A stretch of 41,095 nt of DNA from a virus, in the IMG/VR virus record IMGVR_UViG_3300046804_000531, positions 1-41,095 of that record. One strand, given 5' to 3'. Below the pieces are notes generated by a model that ran no database searches, was not told the DNA's origin, and saw only the letters and a list, made by a program, of their open reading frames with translations. Shown here piece by piece: positions 1-7,507 of the stretch; the first letter of the stretch is position 1; every line of letters begins with the position of its first letter. The translations under genes were made by a program, and so were the position numbers.

Positions 1-47
1 TCGCGTATAACGGAGCTTGGTCCATGTCAATGAGTTCGGAGCTGTAA
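1..47 (+). CDS. Tail fibre protein, C-terminal end only (partial)
   Basis: The frame reads AYNGAWSMSMSSEL and stops at TAA 45-47. This is identical to the last residues of the fibre gene at 38732-39874, so it is the end of that gene or of an identical copy. The rest lies outside the window start. No function can be read from so short a piece; the assignment rests on identity with the complete copy. Confidence 0.8.
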   Translation, partial: AYNGAWSMSMSSEL

Positions 48-127
48 ATGTATAAACTTTGTTTTGATTCAATGCTAAACAAAAACGCGGATTGCGTAAA
101 ACGTTTAACCGATGAAACGATCATCCC
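1..127. repeat. 127-bp exact repeat, copy 1 (window start)
   Basis: The first 127 bases match 39828-39954 base for base and diverge at 128 (t here, a at 39955). The repeat covers the last 47 bases of a fibre gene and the first 80 bases of the small partner gene. It begins at base 1, and 127 is a common maximum assembly k-mer, so it most likely marks a graph branch rather than a biological terminal repeat. Confidence 0.95.
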
Positions 128-215
128 TTTCGACCCATCAAACACAGACTACCAACAATATTTAAAGTGGCTTGCTGAAGGCAACACACCAGAGCCAGCA
201 GAGGAGCAACAATAA
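48..215 (+). CDS. Small fibre-partner protein, 55 aa
   Basis: The ATG directly follows the stop of the upstream fibre gene, so the two are translationally coupled. The protein begins [16 protein letters not shown] and contains [20 protein letters not shown] followed by [10 protein letters not shown]. The same signature occurs in the genes at 1371 and 39875 and at the C-terminus of the HNH protein at 1582. Codons 1-26 are identical to the 39875 copy; the rest differs by scattered substitutions. Small genes immediately downstream of fibre genes often encode fibre assembly chaperones, and that is my inference here; no catalytic motif is visible. Confidence 0.8.
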   Translation: MYKLCFDSMLNKNADCVKRLTDETIIPFDPSNTDYQQYLKWLAEGNTPEPAEEQQ

Positions 216-292
216 TGTCAGTTCAATATAGCGGTGCTTTGCTGATGGAAGGTAGTGGATATACAAGGAGAGATTATGTCAGTAAGTGTTAA
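215..292 (+). CDS. 25-aa open frame at a displaced fibre start
   Basis: TAATG coupling (stop 213-215, ATG 215-217) and a GAGGAG ribosome site place this start exactly where the full fibre gene at 40042 begins in the other copy. Here the frame encodes only [15 protein letters not shown] plus ten residues and stops at 292, overlapping the real fibre start at 276 in another frame. It is probably a recombination scar or a short coupling peptide rather than a functional protein. Confidence 0.3.
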   Translation: MSVQYSGALLMEGSGYTRRDYVSKC

Positions 293-1370
293 TGGAACAA
301 CCGGTCTTACGTTTTCAGACGGAAGTTCTCAAGCAACAGCTTGGGTTCCGGGAATGCGTAATAGAATCATCAATGGTGGCATGGTTGTGGACCAGCGGGG
401 AAGCGCAAGTTCACCTGTTACAGCAACCAGTTCAGATAAGTACAGCGTTGATAGATTTGCAAGCTATATTGGTTCTGGGTCAGGTGTTTTTACCGCGCAG
501 CAATCTTCCGTTGCCCCTGCTGGTTTTATAAACTCCATGAAGACAACGGTTACAACGACCGATAGCTCTTTAGCTTCTACTGATAACTACCAGCTTTTTA
601 TTCAGTACATTGAAGGTTTGAACGTTTCCGATCTAGGGTGGGGAGCTTCTGGTGCAGCAACAATTACGATTTCGTTCTGGGCAAGATCAAGCGTTACAGG
701 AACATATCCTGTAAGCGTGCGAAACTCAGGGGCTTCACGCTCGTATGTAACAACTTTCACAATTAATGCAGTTGACACATGGGAGTACAAAACCATGACA
801 ATTCTTGGTGATACAAGTGGTACATGGTTAACTACAAACGGTGTGGGCGTTAACTTAAACGTTGCAAGCGTGGCTGGCTCTGATAAGCAAGCTCCTAGCT
901 TAAACACTTGGTTTTCTGGGAACTATACCTCGCACTCTTCTTGCACAAACTGGATGGCTACAAATGCAGCTACCTTCTACATCACAGGTGTTCAATTAGA
1001 AAAAGGCAGCACAGCCACATCGTTTGACTACCGCCCGTATGGTACTGAGTTGGCTTTGTGTCAGCGGTATTACGAGAAGTCATACGATTCCTTAATAACG
1101 CCGGGCACTGGAAGTAACTTCTCAGGGTCTATGGGTTTTGGCTCAAGGCAAGTAAGGCCGCAAGGCTTTTTTTCTGTAGTGAAGCGCAACAATCCAAGTA
1201 TGACAGCCTACGCACCAAACACAGGCGAATCTGGAAAATGCTATAAAGCTGGCTCTGCTGTGCTTATTTCATTTGCAGAGGCGGGAACAAGCGGATTCAC
1301 ATTACAAGGTTTTAATGACTCTGCCGACTCGGATGTCCGTTGCCATTGGACAGCAACCTCGGAGCTATAA
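276..1370 (+). CDS. Tail fibre / receptor-binding-type protein, 364 aa
   Basis: The start at 276 is chosen over an upstream GTG because AAGGAGA sits at 265-271 just before it. The N-terminus (MSVSVNGTTGLTFSDGSSQA) is followed by RNRIINGGMVVDQRG, a signature shared with the fibres at 38732 and 40042. The middle is Ser/Thr/Gly-rich beta-type sequence including FWARSSVTGTYP and NTWFSG. The conserved block VQLEKGSTATSFDYRPYG with LALCQRY (about 985-1070) precedes a variable C-terminus. This layout fits a virion receptor-binding fibre with a constant core and a variable tip. Function is inferred from family resemblance and from its place in the fibre locus. Confidence 0.75.
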   Translation: MSVSVNGTTGLTFSDGSSQATAWVPGMRNRIINGGMVVDQRGSASSPVTATSSDKYSVDRFASYIGSGSGVFTAQQSSVAPAGFINSMKTTVTTTDSSLASTDNYQLFIQYIEGLNVSDLGWGASGAATITISFWARSSVTGTYPVSVRNSGASRSYVTTFTINAVDTWEYKTMTILGDTSGTWLTTNGVGVNLNVASVAGSDKQAPSLNTWFSGNYTSHSSCTNWMATNAATFYITGVQLEKGSTATSFDYRPYGTELALCQRYYEKSYDSLITPGTGSNFSGSMGFGSRQVRPQGFFSVVKRNNPSMTAYAPNTGESGKCYKAGSAVLISFAEAGTSGFTLQGFNDSADSDVRCHWTATSEL

Positions 1371-1589
1371 ATGTACAAATTGATTCTTGATACTTACACT
1401 AACGAACCGTCTGCTGTTCTCCGCTTTTCAGACAACTTATTTATCCCGTTTGACCCCGCCAACACAGACGCACAGCAATTTGCCAAGTGGCTTCAAGAGG
1501 GAAACCTTCCGGAGCCAGCAGAAGAAGGCGGCACAGTAACTCAAGAATGGGCTACTGAAACAATCGCAAAGTTGTTGCCAAATGGTTAA
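1371..1589 (+). CDS. Small fibre-partner protein, 72 aa
   Basis: It starts immediately after the fibre stop. It is paralogous to the 55-aa proteins at 48 and 39875: MYKLILDTYTNEPSA, then [20 protein letters not shown] and NLPEPAEE, plus a 17-residue extension ending IAKLLPNG. The repeated fibre-plus-small-gene order suggests a cognate assembly partner for the upstream fibre. It overlaps the HNH gene by 8 bases. Confidence 0.75.
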   Translation: MYKLILDTYTNEPSAVLRFSDNLFIPFDPANTDAQQFAKWLQEGNLPEPAEEGGTVTQEWATETIAKLLPNG

Positions 1590-2163
1590 AAGCCAACATC
1601 ATTACAGCCGTTACCAGCGGTTCATGGATGCCTTAAAAGGGCAGTCTGTGGATGGCTATTGCGAAGTGCATCACATTGTGCCACGCAGTCTTGGCGGCTC
1701 TAATGACAAGGACAACCTAATCAGCTTGACACCACGACAGCACTACATTGCACATTGGATGCTTTGGAAGGCTTGTGGTGGAGTCGCAGGTCGCTCTTTC
1801 TTTATGATGAGCAACTTGGGAAAATATGGCAAAGTCAACTCAACAACATATGCACAGGCAAGAGAAAACTATTCTGAACAGGTTAAGAAGCAAATGGCTG
1901 AGCGACCAAACAGACCGGCTTTTACGCCAGAGCATCGTGAAAAACTGAGACAAGCAAAACTTGGAACTAAACTTTCAGCCGAGACAAGGTGCAAGGTTGG
2001 AAACGCACAAAGGGGTAGAAAATTGTCTGACGAAACCAAACGCAGAATTTCTGCAACAAAGAAACAAGCCTATTTGAAATGGGTTTCCGAGGGAAACACC
2101 CCGCTTCCTGCGGAAGCTTCTCCGGAAGAGACAAACACGCCAACAGCTGACGAGGCTCAATGA
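1582..2163 (+). CDS. HNH homing endonuclease with NUMOD3 repeats, 193 aa
   Basis: The HNH core lies at residues 29-62 (VHHIVPRSLGGSN, then NLISLTPRQHYIAHW), with His30/31, Asn45 and His54/58 as likely catalytic and metal residues. Residues 114-160 carry NUMOD3-type motifs (FTPEHREKLRQAKLGTK and KLSDETKRRISATKKQ), typical DNA-binding modules of free-standing homing endonucleases. Residues 162-178 read QAYLKWVSEGNTPLPAE, closely matching the C-terminus of the small fibre-partner proteins ([17 protein letters not shown]). This looks like a fusion to the tail of an interrupted partner gene. The gene probably promotes its own spread through the fibre locus. Confidence 0.85.
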   Translation: MVKSQHHYSRYQRFMDALKGQSVDGYCEVHHIVPRSLGGSNDKDNLISLTPRQHYIAHWMLWKACGGVAGRSFFMMSNLGKYGKVNSTTYAQARENYSEQVKKQMAERPNRPAFTPEHREKLRQAKLGTKLSAETRCKVGNAQRGRKLSDETKRRISATKKQAYLKWVSEGNTPLPAEASPEETNTPTADEAQ

Positions 2164-2354
2164 TGGCTGAACATGCAGCAACAGAAACAGGAGTAGCTCT
2201 GGCAACTAAAGCAGCACCACCAGTGACAGTGAGTTTAGCTACTGTAGCTGGTTATCAAGTGAGTGAGCTGGTGTTATGGACAACCTTGATATACACCACT
2301 CTTTTAATTGGTCATAAACTTGTTCAAATTTATAAAGACATAAGGGATAAATAA
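2160..2354 (+). CDS. Holin, T7 gp17.5-like (class II), 64 aa
   Basis: A short protein with a polar N-terminus, one hydrophobic segment (about residues 36-54, ELVLWTTLIYTTLLIGHKL) and a charged tail (YKDIRDK). Length, topology and the pattern SEL..W...IYT...IGHK resemble T7-family holins (64-67 aa), which permeabilise the inner membrane at lysis. ATGATG at 2160 overlaps the HNH stop. It opens the lysis cassette. Confidence 0.6.
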   Translation: MMAEHAATETGVALATKAAPPVTVSLATVAGYQVSELVLWTTLIYTTLLIGHKLVQIYKDIRDK

Positions 2355-3079
2355 TGCCTCTTGCCATCCTTGCTGCTGCTAATGCAGCTGTCAAAGCAAT
2401 TCAGCAGGGATGTGAGCTTTATCAGGAATACAAAGGAACCGTCCTAGAAGCCAAGAAAACATTAGACACTGCCGTAGGTATTGCCAAGGAAGTTTCAGGG
2501 GCTTCTAGGGGCTTCTGGAGCTTCCTAAAGGGGAAGTTATTTGGAGAGGAAGAGGAGAAACCACAAGATGTCTGCAAGCAGGAGATTGTACAGGAGAAGA
2601 AAGCTGTTAAGAAAGCTCCTCCTCCAGACCAAGACGAGTTAACAATAACACTAGACATCATTGCTCAGCTCAAGGTGTTCTTCACCTGCATGACACAGCT
2701 TAAACAGAAGCTGGCAGATGCTGAGCTACACAGTTTAGATGCTAAGAGTGATGCTGAATTGCTAAGCAGCTCAGTGGATATTGAATATGCTATGACTGAG
2801 GTGGCTAAGCTTCAGAAGCAAATTAGAGAAACCATGGTGTATCAAATAGGTGGAGACTTAGGAGACCTATACACCAAAGTGGTAAAGAGGGTTGGAATAA
2901 TACAAGAACAACAAGAAGCAGCTAGGCTGACAGCCCTTAGAAAGAAGAAAGAAGAGCAGGCCAGAAAGGCTAAACAAGAAGCCAAGCGTCATAAGCGTTT
3001 AGCTATAGCAGCAATAGTAATACTTATAACGGCGGAAACATGGGGACTAATGGCAGCGATAGTGATAGCAAATACATAA
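2354..3079 (+). CDS. Predicted membrane-anchored coiled-coil protein, 241 aa
   Basis: I do not recognise a specific family. The N-terminus is Ala-rich helix (ILAAANAAVKAIQQGCELYQ), the middle is charged and helical with a PPP hinge, residues 195-215 are very Lys/Arg-rich (KKKEEQARKAKQEAKRHKR), and the C-terminus has a hydrophobic segment (LAIAAIVILITAETWGLMAA). A cytoplasmic coiled coil tethered by a C-terminal membrane helix is implied. It shares one base with the holin and its end contains the start of the next small gene, so a lysis-associated role is likely but unproven. Confidence 0.75.
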   Translation: MPLAILAAANAAVKAIQQGCELYQEYKGTVLEAKKTLDTAVGIAKEVSGASRGFWSFLKGKLFGEEEEKPQDVCKQEIVQEKKAVKKAPPPDQDELTITLDIIAQLKVFFTCMTQLKQKLADAELHSLDAKSDAELLSSSVDIEYAMTEVAKLQKQIRETMVYQIGGDLGDLYTKVVKRVGIIQEQQEAARLTALRKKKEEQARKAKQEAKRHKRLAIAAIVILITAETWGLMAAIVIANT

Positions 3080-3192
3080 GCTTCCTAGTGTTAATGACTT
3101 TGCTTTGGTTCATCATTATGCCTTTTGAACTGTATTTGTATATCAAGGTGAATAAGGCAGTGGCTATGTGTGAAAGGAAAAATAATGAATGA
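3040..3192 (+). CDS. Small membrane protein, 50 aa
   Basis: ATG at 3040 lies inside the end of the preceding gene in another frame (40-base overlap); the stop at 3190-3192 overlaps the next start at 3185. The protein starts MGTNGSDSDSKY and has one strong membrane segment, ISFLVLMTLLWFIIMPFELY, followed by a short basic end. Tight embedding between lysis genes and a clean transmembrane segment support it as real. It could be an auxiliary lysis protein; the overlap recalls nested spanin genes, but no lipobox is visible. Confidence 0.6.
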   Translation: MGTNGSDSDSKYISFLVLMTLLWFIIMPFELYLYIKVNKAVAMCERKNNE

Positions 3193-3637
3193 GTTGATGA
3201 ATATGCTCAAAGGAGCAGCCCCTGCACTGGCAACAGCTGTAGCAGGCCCTCTGGGCGGCATGGCAATGAATGCCATTGCTTCTAAGCTGGGTGTAGAGCC
3301 TACCCCTAGTGCAGTGACACAGGCCCTTAAAGACAATCCTGAGCTGGCAACTAAGCTCAAAGAGATTGATTGTAAAGAATATGAAATTGAACAGACAAAC
3401 CTGACAGACAGACACAAGGCTGACATGGCTTCTGACTCATGGTTGTCTAAGAACATCCGTCCTATGGTGTTGATATTCCTCTTGCTGGCCTACAGTGGCT
3501 TTGCTATTGCTTCTATTTTTAATTATGAGACTAGGGGTGCATATGTTGAGCTTCTTGGTCAATGGGGAATGCTCGTAATGTCTTTCTACTTCGGTGGAAG
3601 AACTATGGAAAAACTAGCTGATAAGGTGAAGAAATGA
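3185..3637 (+). CDS. Holin, 3-TM GTA-type family, 150 aa
   Basis: The start ATG at 3185 follows GAAAGGA. Features match the gene-transfer-agent 3-TM holin family: an Ala/Gly-rich N-terminal helix (APALATAVAGPLGGMAMNAI), a middle with ALKDNPELATKLKEID, the hallmark DMASDSWLSKNIRPMVLIFL, then two C-terminal hydrophobic segments and a short basic tail (RTMEKLADKVKK). Such proteins form inner-membrane lesions for release. Its presence beside a T7-type holin suggests two membrane-acting proteins in one cassette. Confidence 0.75.
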   Translation: MNELMNMLKGAAPALATAVAGPLGGMAMNAIASKLGVEPTPSAVTQALKDNPELATKLKEIDCKEYEIEQTNLTDRHKADMASDSWLSKNIRPMVLIFLLLAYSGFAIASIFNYETRGAYVELLGQWGMLVMSFYFGGRTMEKLADKVKK

Positions 3638-3858
3638 AATTAAAAGATACAGTGGTAGTTACAGCGGCTGGTTCGCTTGTTATGGTGGTCATCGTAATGA
3701 TGGTTATGTTTATTATTGCTTTGCTTGACCCAGCCGTGGATGATGCAGCAATCTTCACCATTATTGGTCCAGCCTTCCAGACCATCGTTGGTGGCTTTAT
3801 CGGCTTGATTACAGGTATTAACATTAAGACAGGGAATGACAATGACACAACTGAGTAA
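3634..3858 (+). CDS. Small two-TM membrane protein, 74 aa
   Basis: The start overlaps the previous stop (ATGA). There are two hydrophobic segments: VVVTAAGSLVMVVIVMMVMF (about 7-26) and a second around FTIIGPAFQTIVGGFIGLIT. The tail is short and acidic/polar. The family is not recognised, but position between a holin and the endolysin suggests a holin-like or antiholin role. Confidence 0.65.
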   Translation: MKLKDTVVVTAAGSLVMVVIVMMVMFIIALLDPAVDDAAIFTIIGPAFQTIVGGFIGLITGINIKTGNDNDTTE

Positions 3859-4309
3859 AAACTTTAGCCTTGCTGAGTTCACCAAGAGTGAGACAGCTAC
3901 ACGTAAAGGCCTTGATAACACCCCTACACCAGAGGTGATTCAGAATTTACAGAAGCTTGTGGATAACATCATCCAACCAATCAGGGAAGCTTACGGCAAA
4001 CCAATCAAGATTAACTCAGGTTATAGAGCACCAGAGGTTAATGCCTCTGTTGGTGGCTCTAAAACCTCTGACCATTGCAAAGGCCAAGCAGCTGACATTG
4101 AAATTACAGGTGTAGCCAATGGTGACTTAGCTCAATACATTGTGGACAACTACAAGTTTACACAGGTAATACTGGAGTTTTATACAGCTGGTATTCCAGA
4201 CAGTGGCTGGGTGCATGTGTCTTATGACCCTAGCAACCTCAAATGTGAAGCTTTGACAGCTGTCAAGCAAGACGGCAAGACTGTCTACCTGAAAGGCCTG
4301 CACAAATGA
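3836..4309 (+). CDS. Endolysin, peptidase M15 family, 157 aa
   Basis: It matches zinc D-Ala-D-Ala carboxypeptidase/endopeptidases of the M15_3 type: N-terminal LSKNFSLAEFTKSETA, then SGYRAPEVNASVGGSKTSDH with CKGQAADIE, carrying the first His and Asp zinc ligands, and GWVHVSY with the third His. It should cleave peptidoglycan peptide cross-links during lysis. No signal peptide is seen, so export would rely on the holins. The gene overlaps the previous one by 23 bases; a second ATG six bases downstream is also possible. Confidence 0.85.
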   Translation: MTMTQLSKNFSLAEFTKSETATRKGLDNTPTPEVIQNLQKLVDNIIQPIREAYGKPIKINSGYRAPEVNASVGGSKTSDHCKGQAADIEITGVANGDLAQYIVDNYKFTQVILEFYTAGIPDSGWVHVSYDPSNLKCEALTAVKQDGKTVYLKGLHK

Positions 4310-4476
4310 AACAAACCAAGAAACAATCAGCCAAGGTTGGCAAGGTGATGCATGAATATAAAACAGGCACTCTGCACTCAGGCAAAGGCGGTAAAGTGGT
4401 AACAAATCCAAAACAAGCCATAGCCATTAGCCTGTCAGAAGCAGGTATTTCTAAGAAAAAGAAGAAAAAGGCTTGA
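4306..4476 (+). CDS. DUF6496-like basic protein, 56 aa
   Basis: ATGA overlap with the endolysin. The sequence MHEYKTGTLHSGKGGK and KQAIAISLSEAG matches a small conserved family (DUF6496-type, pattern MHE-K-GTLHSG...KQAIAIALSEAG) seen in phages and bacteria; the tail is poly-lysine. Function is unknown; strong positive charge suggests nucleic-acid contact. Its stop codon lies within the -35 box of the next promoter. Confidence 0.75.
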   Translation: MKQTKKQSAKVGKVMHEYKTGTLHSGKGGKVVTNPKQAIAISLSEAGISKKKKKKA

Positions 4477-4501
4477 CAAAGTGCCTCTATGGTGATATAA
4501 T
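4473..4501 (+). promoter_or_regulatory. Consensus sigma-70 promoter P1 (tail operon)
   Basis: TTGACA (4473-4478), exactly 17 bases, then TATAAT (4496-4501): a perfect match to the sigma-70 consensus. CCTCTAT (4484-4490) and ATAGAGG (4509-4515) form a 7-bp inverted repeat that brackets the -10 box and likely start site, like an operator. It drives the tail genes from 4585. Confidence 0.9.
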
Positions 4502-4537
4502 AGTAACTATAGAGGTACTCAACAAGACATAAAGATA

Positions 4538-4578
4538 TTAACATAATTAAGATAATAAGCTTATATGGCTTATAAGGA
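4538..4578 (+). promoter_or_regulatory. 5' leader with shared 10-mer and hairpin before ribosome site
   Basis: TTAACATAAT (4538-4547) recurs in the leaders at 26190-26199 (minus) and 30080-30089. ATAAGC (4555-4560) and GCTTAT (4568-4573) form a hairpin that ends right before the AAGGA site (4574-4578) of the gene at 4585. An mRNA-stabilising or translation-tuning leader is a reasonable inference. Confidence 0.6.
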
Positions 4579-4584
4579 ACTTTA

Positions 4585-5235
4585 ATGACATACTTAGAAG
4601 CTGTCAATAGTGTACTAAGAAGACTAAGAGAGAGAGAAGTGAGTTCTGTCTCTGAAAGCTCTTACAGTAGACTTATTGGTGATTTTATTAACGATGCTCG
4701 TAATGAGGTGGAGAACTCATGGAACTGGTCTTCCTTGCGTACCACCCTGACATTGACAACAACAGCTGATGTGTTCAACTATGAACTGAATGGCAGTCAG
4801 AATAATTTCAATGTGATTGATGTGTTGAATGACACAACAAACATGTTTATGTCATACAAGAGTGGTCAAGCTTTTGATAAACTGTTCTTGACACAAGAGC
4901 CAACAGCTAAGGGTGCTCCAATCTATTATAACTGGAACGGTGTTTCAAATGATGGAGATACACAGGTTGACATCTATCCAATTCCTGATGGTGTTTACAC
5001 TATTCGTTTTAATGTCTTGTTGAGAAACACAGACTTAGTGAATGACAGCGATGACATCTTGGTTCCTCATCGTCCCATTGTGTTGTTAGCTTTTGCTAAG
5101 GCTGTTGAAGAACGTGGTGAAGATGGTGGTAATGCTAGTCAATATGCTTATGGTACAGGCATGAGAGCCTTGGCTGATGAGATTGCCTATGACGCTGCAC
5201 GTAGACCAGAAGACACTATTTGGTATCCAGTATGA
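4585..5235 (+). CDS. Tail tubular protein A-like / head-tail connector, 216 aa
   Basis: It begins MTYLEAVNSVLRRLRERE, followed by a helix (RLIGDFINDARNEVENSWNW) and beta-rich middle, a pattern typical of podovirus adaptor/tail tubular A proteins that ring the portal exit. Arg/Glu-rich C-terminal helices (EIAYDAARRPEDTIWYPV) also fit. AAGGA precedes the ATG. Length is near that of T7 gp11 (196 aa). First gene after promoter P1; the next gene overlaps by ATGA. Confidence 0.75.
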   Translation: MTYLEAVNSVLRRLREREVSSVSESSYSRLIGDFINDARNEVENSWNWSSLRTTLTLTTTADVFNYELNGSQNNFNVIDVLNDTTNMFMSYKSGQAFDKLFLTQEPTAKGAPIYYNWNGVSNDGDTQVDIYPIPDGVYTIRFNVLLRNTDLVNDSDDILVPHRPIVLLAFAKAVEERGEDGGNASQYAYGTGMRALADEIAYDAARRPEDTIWYPV

Positions 5236-6833
5236 AAGAACTTAAATCTGCTTCAGTAGGTGCTCCGGGTTTCTTTGGGTTGAACACTCAAAGCTCTGGA
5301 GCTTTGTTGTCTGACGGATTTGCTCTTGTTGCTAACAACTGTGTCATTGATAAATATGGACGTTTAGGAGCACGTAAAGGCTGGACTATGCGTACCACCA
5401 GTGGCAGTACACCACTGTCTGGCAATCCAATTAAAAGCATCTTTGAATATGTTAATGCTGATGGAACTATTGACTACATTAGCGGTGGTAACAACAAGCT
5501 GTTCAGAGCAGGTGTTGCTGGTGCATTAACAGACGTTACACCCTCTGGCTACACCATAACAGCAAATAACTGGCAAATGGCTTCTTTGTATGACCATTGC
5601 CTCATTGTACAAAAGAGCCATGAACCAATTGTCTTTACAAGAGAAACAGGAAGCCTTGTTGTTGATAAACTGGTTAGCCATACTGGCCATGGCGGTGCTT
5701 CCTTCAGTAGTCCTGTGTTTGGCACAGGCACAGACAATGGCCCTAATGCCGTCTTGGCAGCTTATGGACGTTTCTGGGTAATTGGTACAAATAACAATAA
5801 GACAACCCTCTATTGGTCTACAGACATTGCTGATAGCCACTTCCCTACCTTCAATACAGGTACAGGTAGAACATCAGGCAGTCTTAATATGTCTGCTAGA
5901 CTTCCTAATAACGTAGACGAAGCTGTTGGTCTTGCTGCACATAACGGGTTCATCATTGTATTCTTTAAACAAAACATTGTAATTCTTCGTGGTGATGATG
6001 ACAACTTCTCTGACCCATCAACAATGTTTGTTCAAGACGTTCTGCCCGGTGTGGGCTGCATTTCTAGAGATTCTATTCAAAAGACAGGTAATGATGTGTT
6101 GTTCTTGTCTGCTTCTGGTGTAAGAAGCCTTGGCCGTACTGTTCAAGAGAAGAGTATGCCAATGAGAGACCTCACAGCTAATGTACGTGATGATGTGTTC
6201 TCATACATTGAAGCAACTAACATGGATGAGGTGAGAAGCTGCTACTCAGAGAAGTATGCTTTCTATTTGCTTAGCTTCCCATCCACGGCTTCTCCTGCTG
6301 TCTATTGTCTTGACATGAGAAAGCCACTAGAGGATGGAGCAGCACGTGTTACATCATGGCTTGGTTATACAGCCTATGCCTTGTGTTCATGCAGGAGCGG
6401 AACACTGTACATTGGTAAGACTAATGGCATTGGTGAGTATTATGGCTACCAAGACAACGGTGTTAAATATCAATTTACCTATTACACCAATCATTTCAAC
6501 TTTGAGATGCCAACAACAAACAAGATTGCTAAGAACTTAGGCATTGTGTTGATTGGTGGTGGTGGACAAAGATTGGTTGCTAAGCTTGGTTTTGATTATT
6601 CAACTACATATAGCTCATATCCCATCTCTGTCACACAGGGAACATATGCTGAATATAACGTAGCTGAATACAACATTGCTGAATATAGCTCTGGTGTGTT
6701 CATTGAGAATGCTAAGACACCAGTGGGTGGCCAAGGTAAGACAATACAAATTGGATTTGAAGCAGAAGTTAATGGTGCTCCTTTGAGCATTCAGAAACTA
6801 GATGTGTTTGTTAAAACAGGAAAGAGTTATTAA
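5232..6833 (+). CDS. Tail tubular protein B-like / nozzle, 533 aa
   Basis: The start at 5232 is chosen for ATGA overlap with the upstream gene. The N-terminus reads MKELKSASVGAPGFFGLNTQ, typical of podoviral tail nozzle proteins, followed by FALVANNCVIDKYGRLGARK and long beta-propeller-like sequence with repeated Gly/Ser turns. The C-terminus has an internal YAEYNVAEYNIAEYS triplet. It probably forms the distal tail tube below the connector. Shorter than T7 gp12 (794 aa). No enzymatic motif seen. Confidence 0.75.
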   Translation: MKELKSASVGAPGFFGLNTQSSGALLSDGFALVANNCVIDKYGRLGARKGWTMRTTSGSTPLSGNPIKSIFEYVNADGTIDYISGGNNKLFRAGVAGALTDVTPSGYTITANNWQMASLYDHCLIVQKSHEPIVFTRETGSLVVDKLVSHTGHGGASFSSPVFGTGTDNGPNAVLAAYGRFWVIGTNNNKTTLYWSTDIADSHFPTFNTGTGRTSGSLNMSARLPNNVDEAVGLAAHNGFIIVFFKQNIVILRGDDDNFSDPSTMFVQDVLPGVGCISRDSIQKTGNDVLFLSASGVRSLGRTVQEKSMPMRDLTANVRDDVFSYIEATNMDEVRSCYSEKYAFYLLSFPSTASPAVYCLDMRKPLEDGAARVTSWLGYTAYALCSCRSGTLYIGKTNGIGEYYGYQDNGVKYQFTYYTNHFNFEMPTTNKIAKNLGIVLIGGGGQRLVAKLGFDYSTTYSSYPISVTQGTYAEYNVAEYNIAEYSSGVFIENAKTPVGGQGKTIQIGFEAEVNGAPLSIQKLDVFVKTGKSY

Positions 6834-6835
6834 AT

Positions 6836-7495
6836 ATGAGTAACTATACAAAGCTTACAGCTTATGATACAAAGGACAGCCTGACAACAGGTGATCCTTT
6901 GAAACGTGTTAAGGGTACAGAACTGGATGATGAGTTTGATGCCATTGCTACAGCCATTGCAACTAAGGCTGATAGTACATCTCCTGCCCTCACAGGAACT
7001 CCTACAGCCCCTACAGCTACATTTGGTACAAGCTCAACACAACTAGCCACTACAGCTTTTGTACAGGCTGCTTTGGCTGCTATGTATCCTGTAGGCTCTG
7101 TTTATACAAACATTTCTGATGGAACAAACCCCGGTACATTGTTTGGCTTTGGTACATGGGTGGCTATTACAGGTAGAGTTATTGTTGGTTTAGATAGCGG
7201 TGATGCTGCCTTTGATACAGCAGGTGAGACAGGTGGTAGCAAGGATGCTATTGTTGTTAGTCACACCCACACAGCAACTGTAACAGACCCCGGCCATACT
7301 CATCAATATAAAACATATGGCTTGGGTAATAATGGCTTGACAGGTAATGCCTATACCAATTCAGATTGGGGATATGCTCAGACAGGAAGCCAAACAACTG
7401 GCATCTCTGTTGCCAACAGCACTACAGGTAGTTCAGGTACTAACGCTAACCTACAACCATATGTCGTTGGATATGTGTGGAAGCGCACAGCTTAA
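6836..7495 (+). CDS. Short tail fibre / collar-domain protein, 219 aa
   Basis: The N-terminus (LTAYDTKDSLTTGDPLKRVK) resembles virion-anchoring segments. It is followed by TGTPTAPTATFGTSSTQLAT, a common fibre shaft linker, and a C-terminal collar-type domain: MYPVGSVYTNISDGTNPGTL, FGFGTWVAITGRVIVGLD, His-rich SHTHTATVTDPGHTHQY and NLQPYVVGYVWKRTA. The HxH cluster recalls the metal-binding site of T4 gp12-like tips. It may be a receptor-contacting short fibre attached to the tube. Confidence 0.75.
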   Translation: MSNYTKLTAYDTKDSLTTGDPLKRVKGTELDDEFDAIATAIATKADSTSPALTGTPTAPTATFGTSSTQLATTAFVQAALAAMYPVGSVYTNISDGTNPGTLFGFGTWVAITGRVIVGLDSGDAAFDTAGETGGSKDAIVVSHTHTATVTDPGHTHQYKTYGLGNNGLTGNAYTNSDWGYAQTGSQTTGISVANSTTGSSGTNANLQPYVVGYVWKRTA

Positions 7496-7507
7496 TAAGG
7501 AAATAAT

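Noticed and set aside
1-127. Direct terminal repeat of the phage genome
   Set aside because: The second copy ends 1141 bases before the window end, and the flanks diverge. A DTR would lie at both ends.
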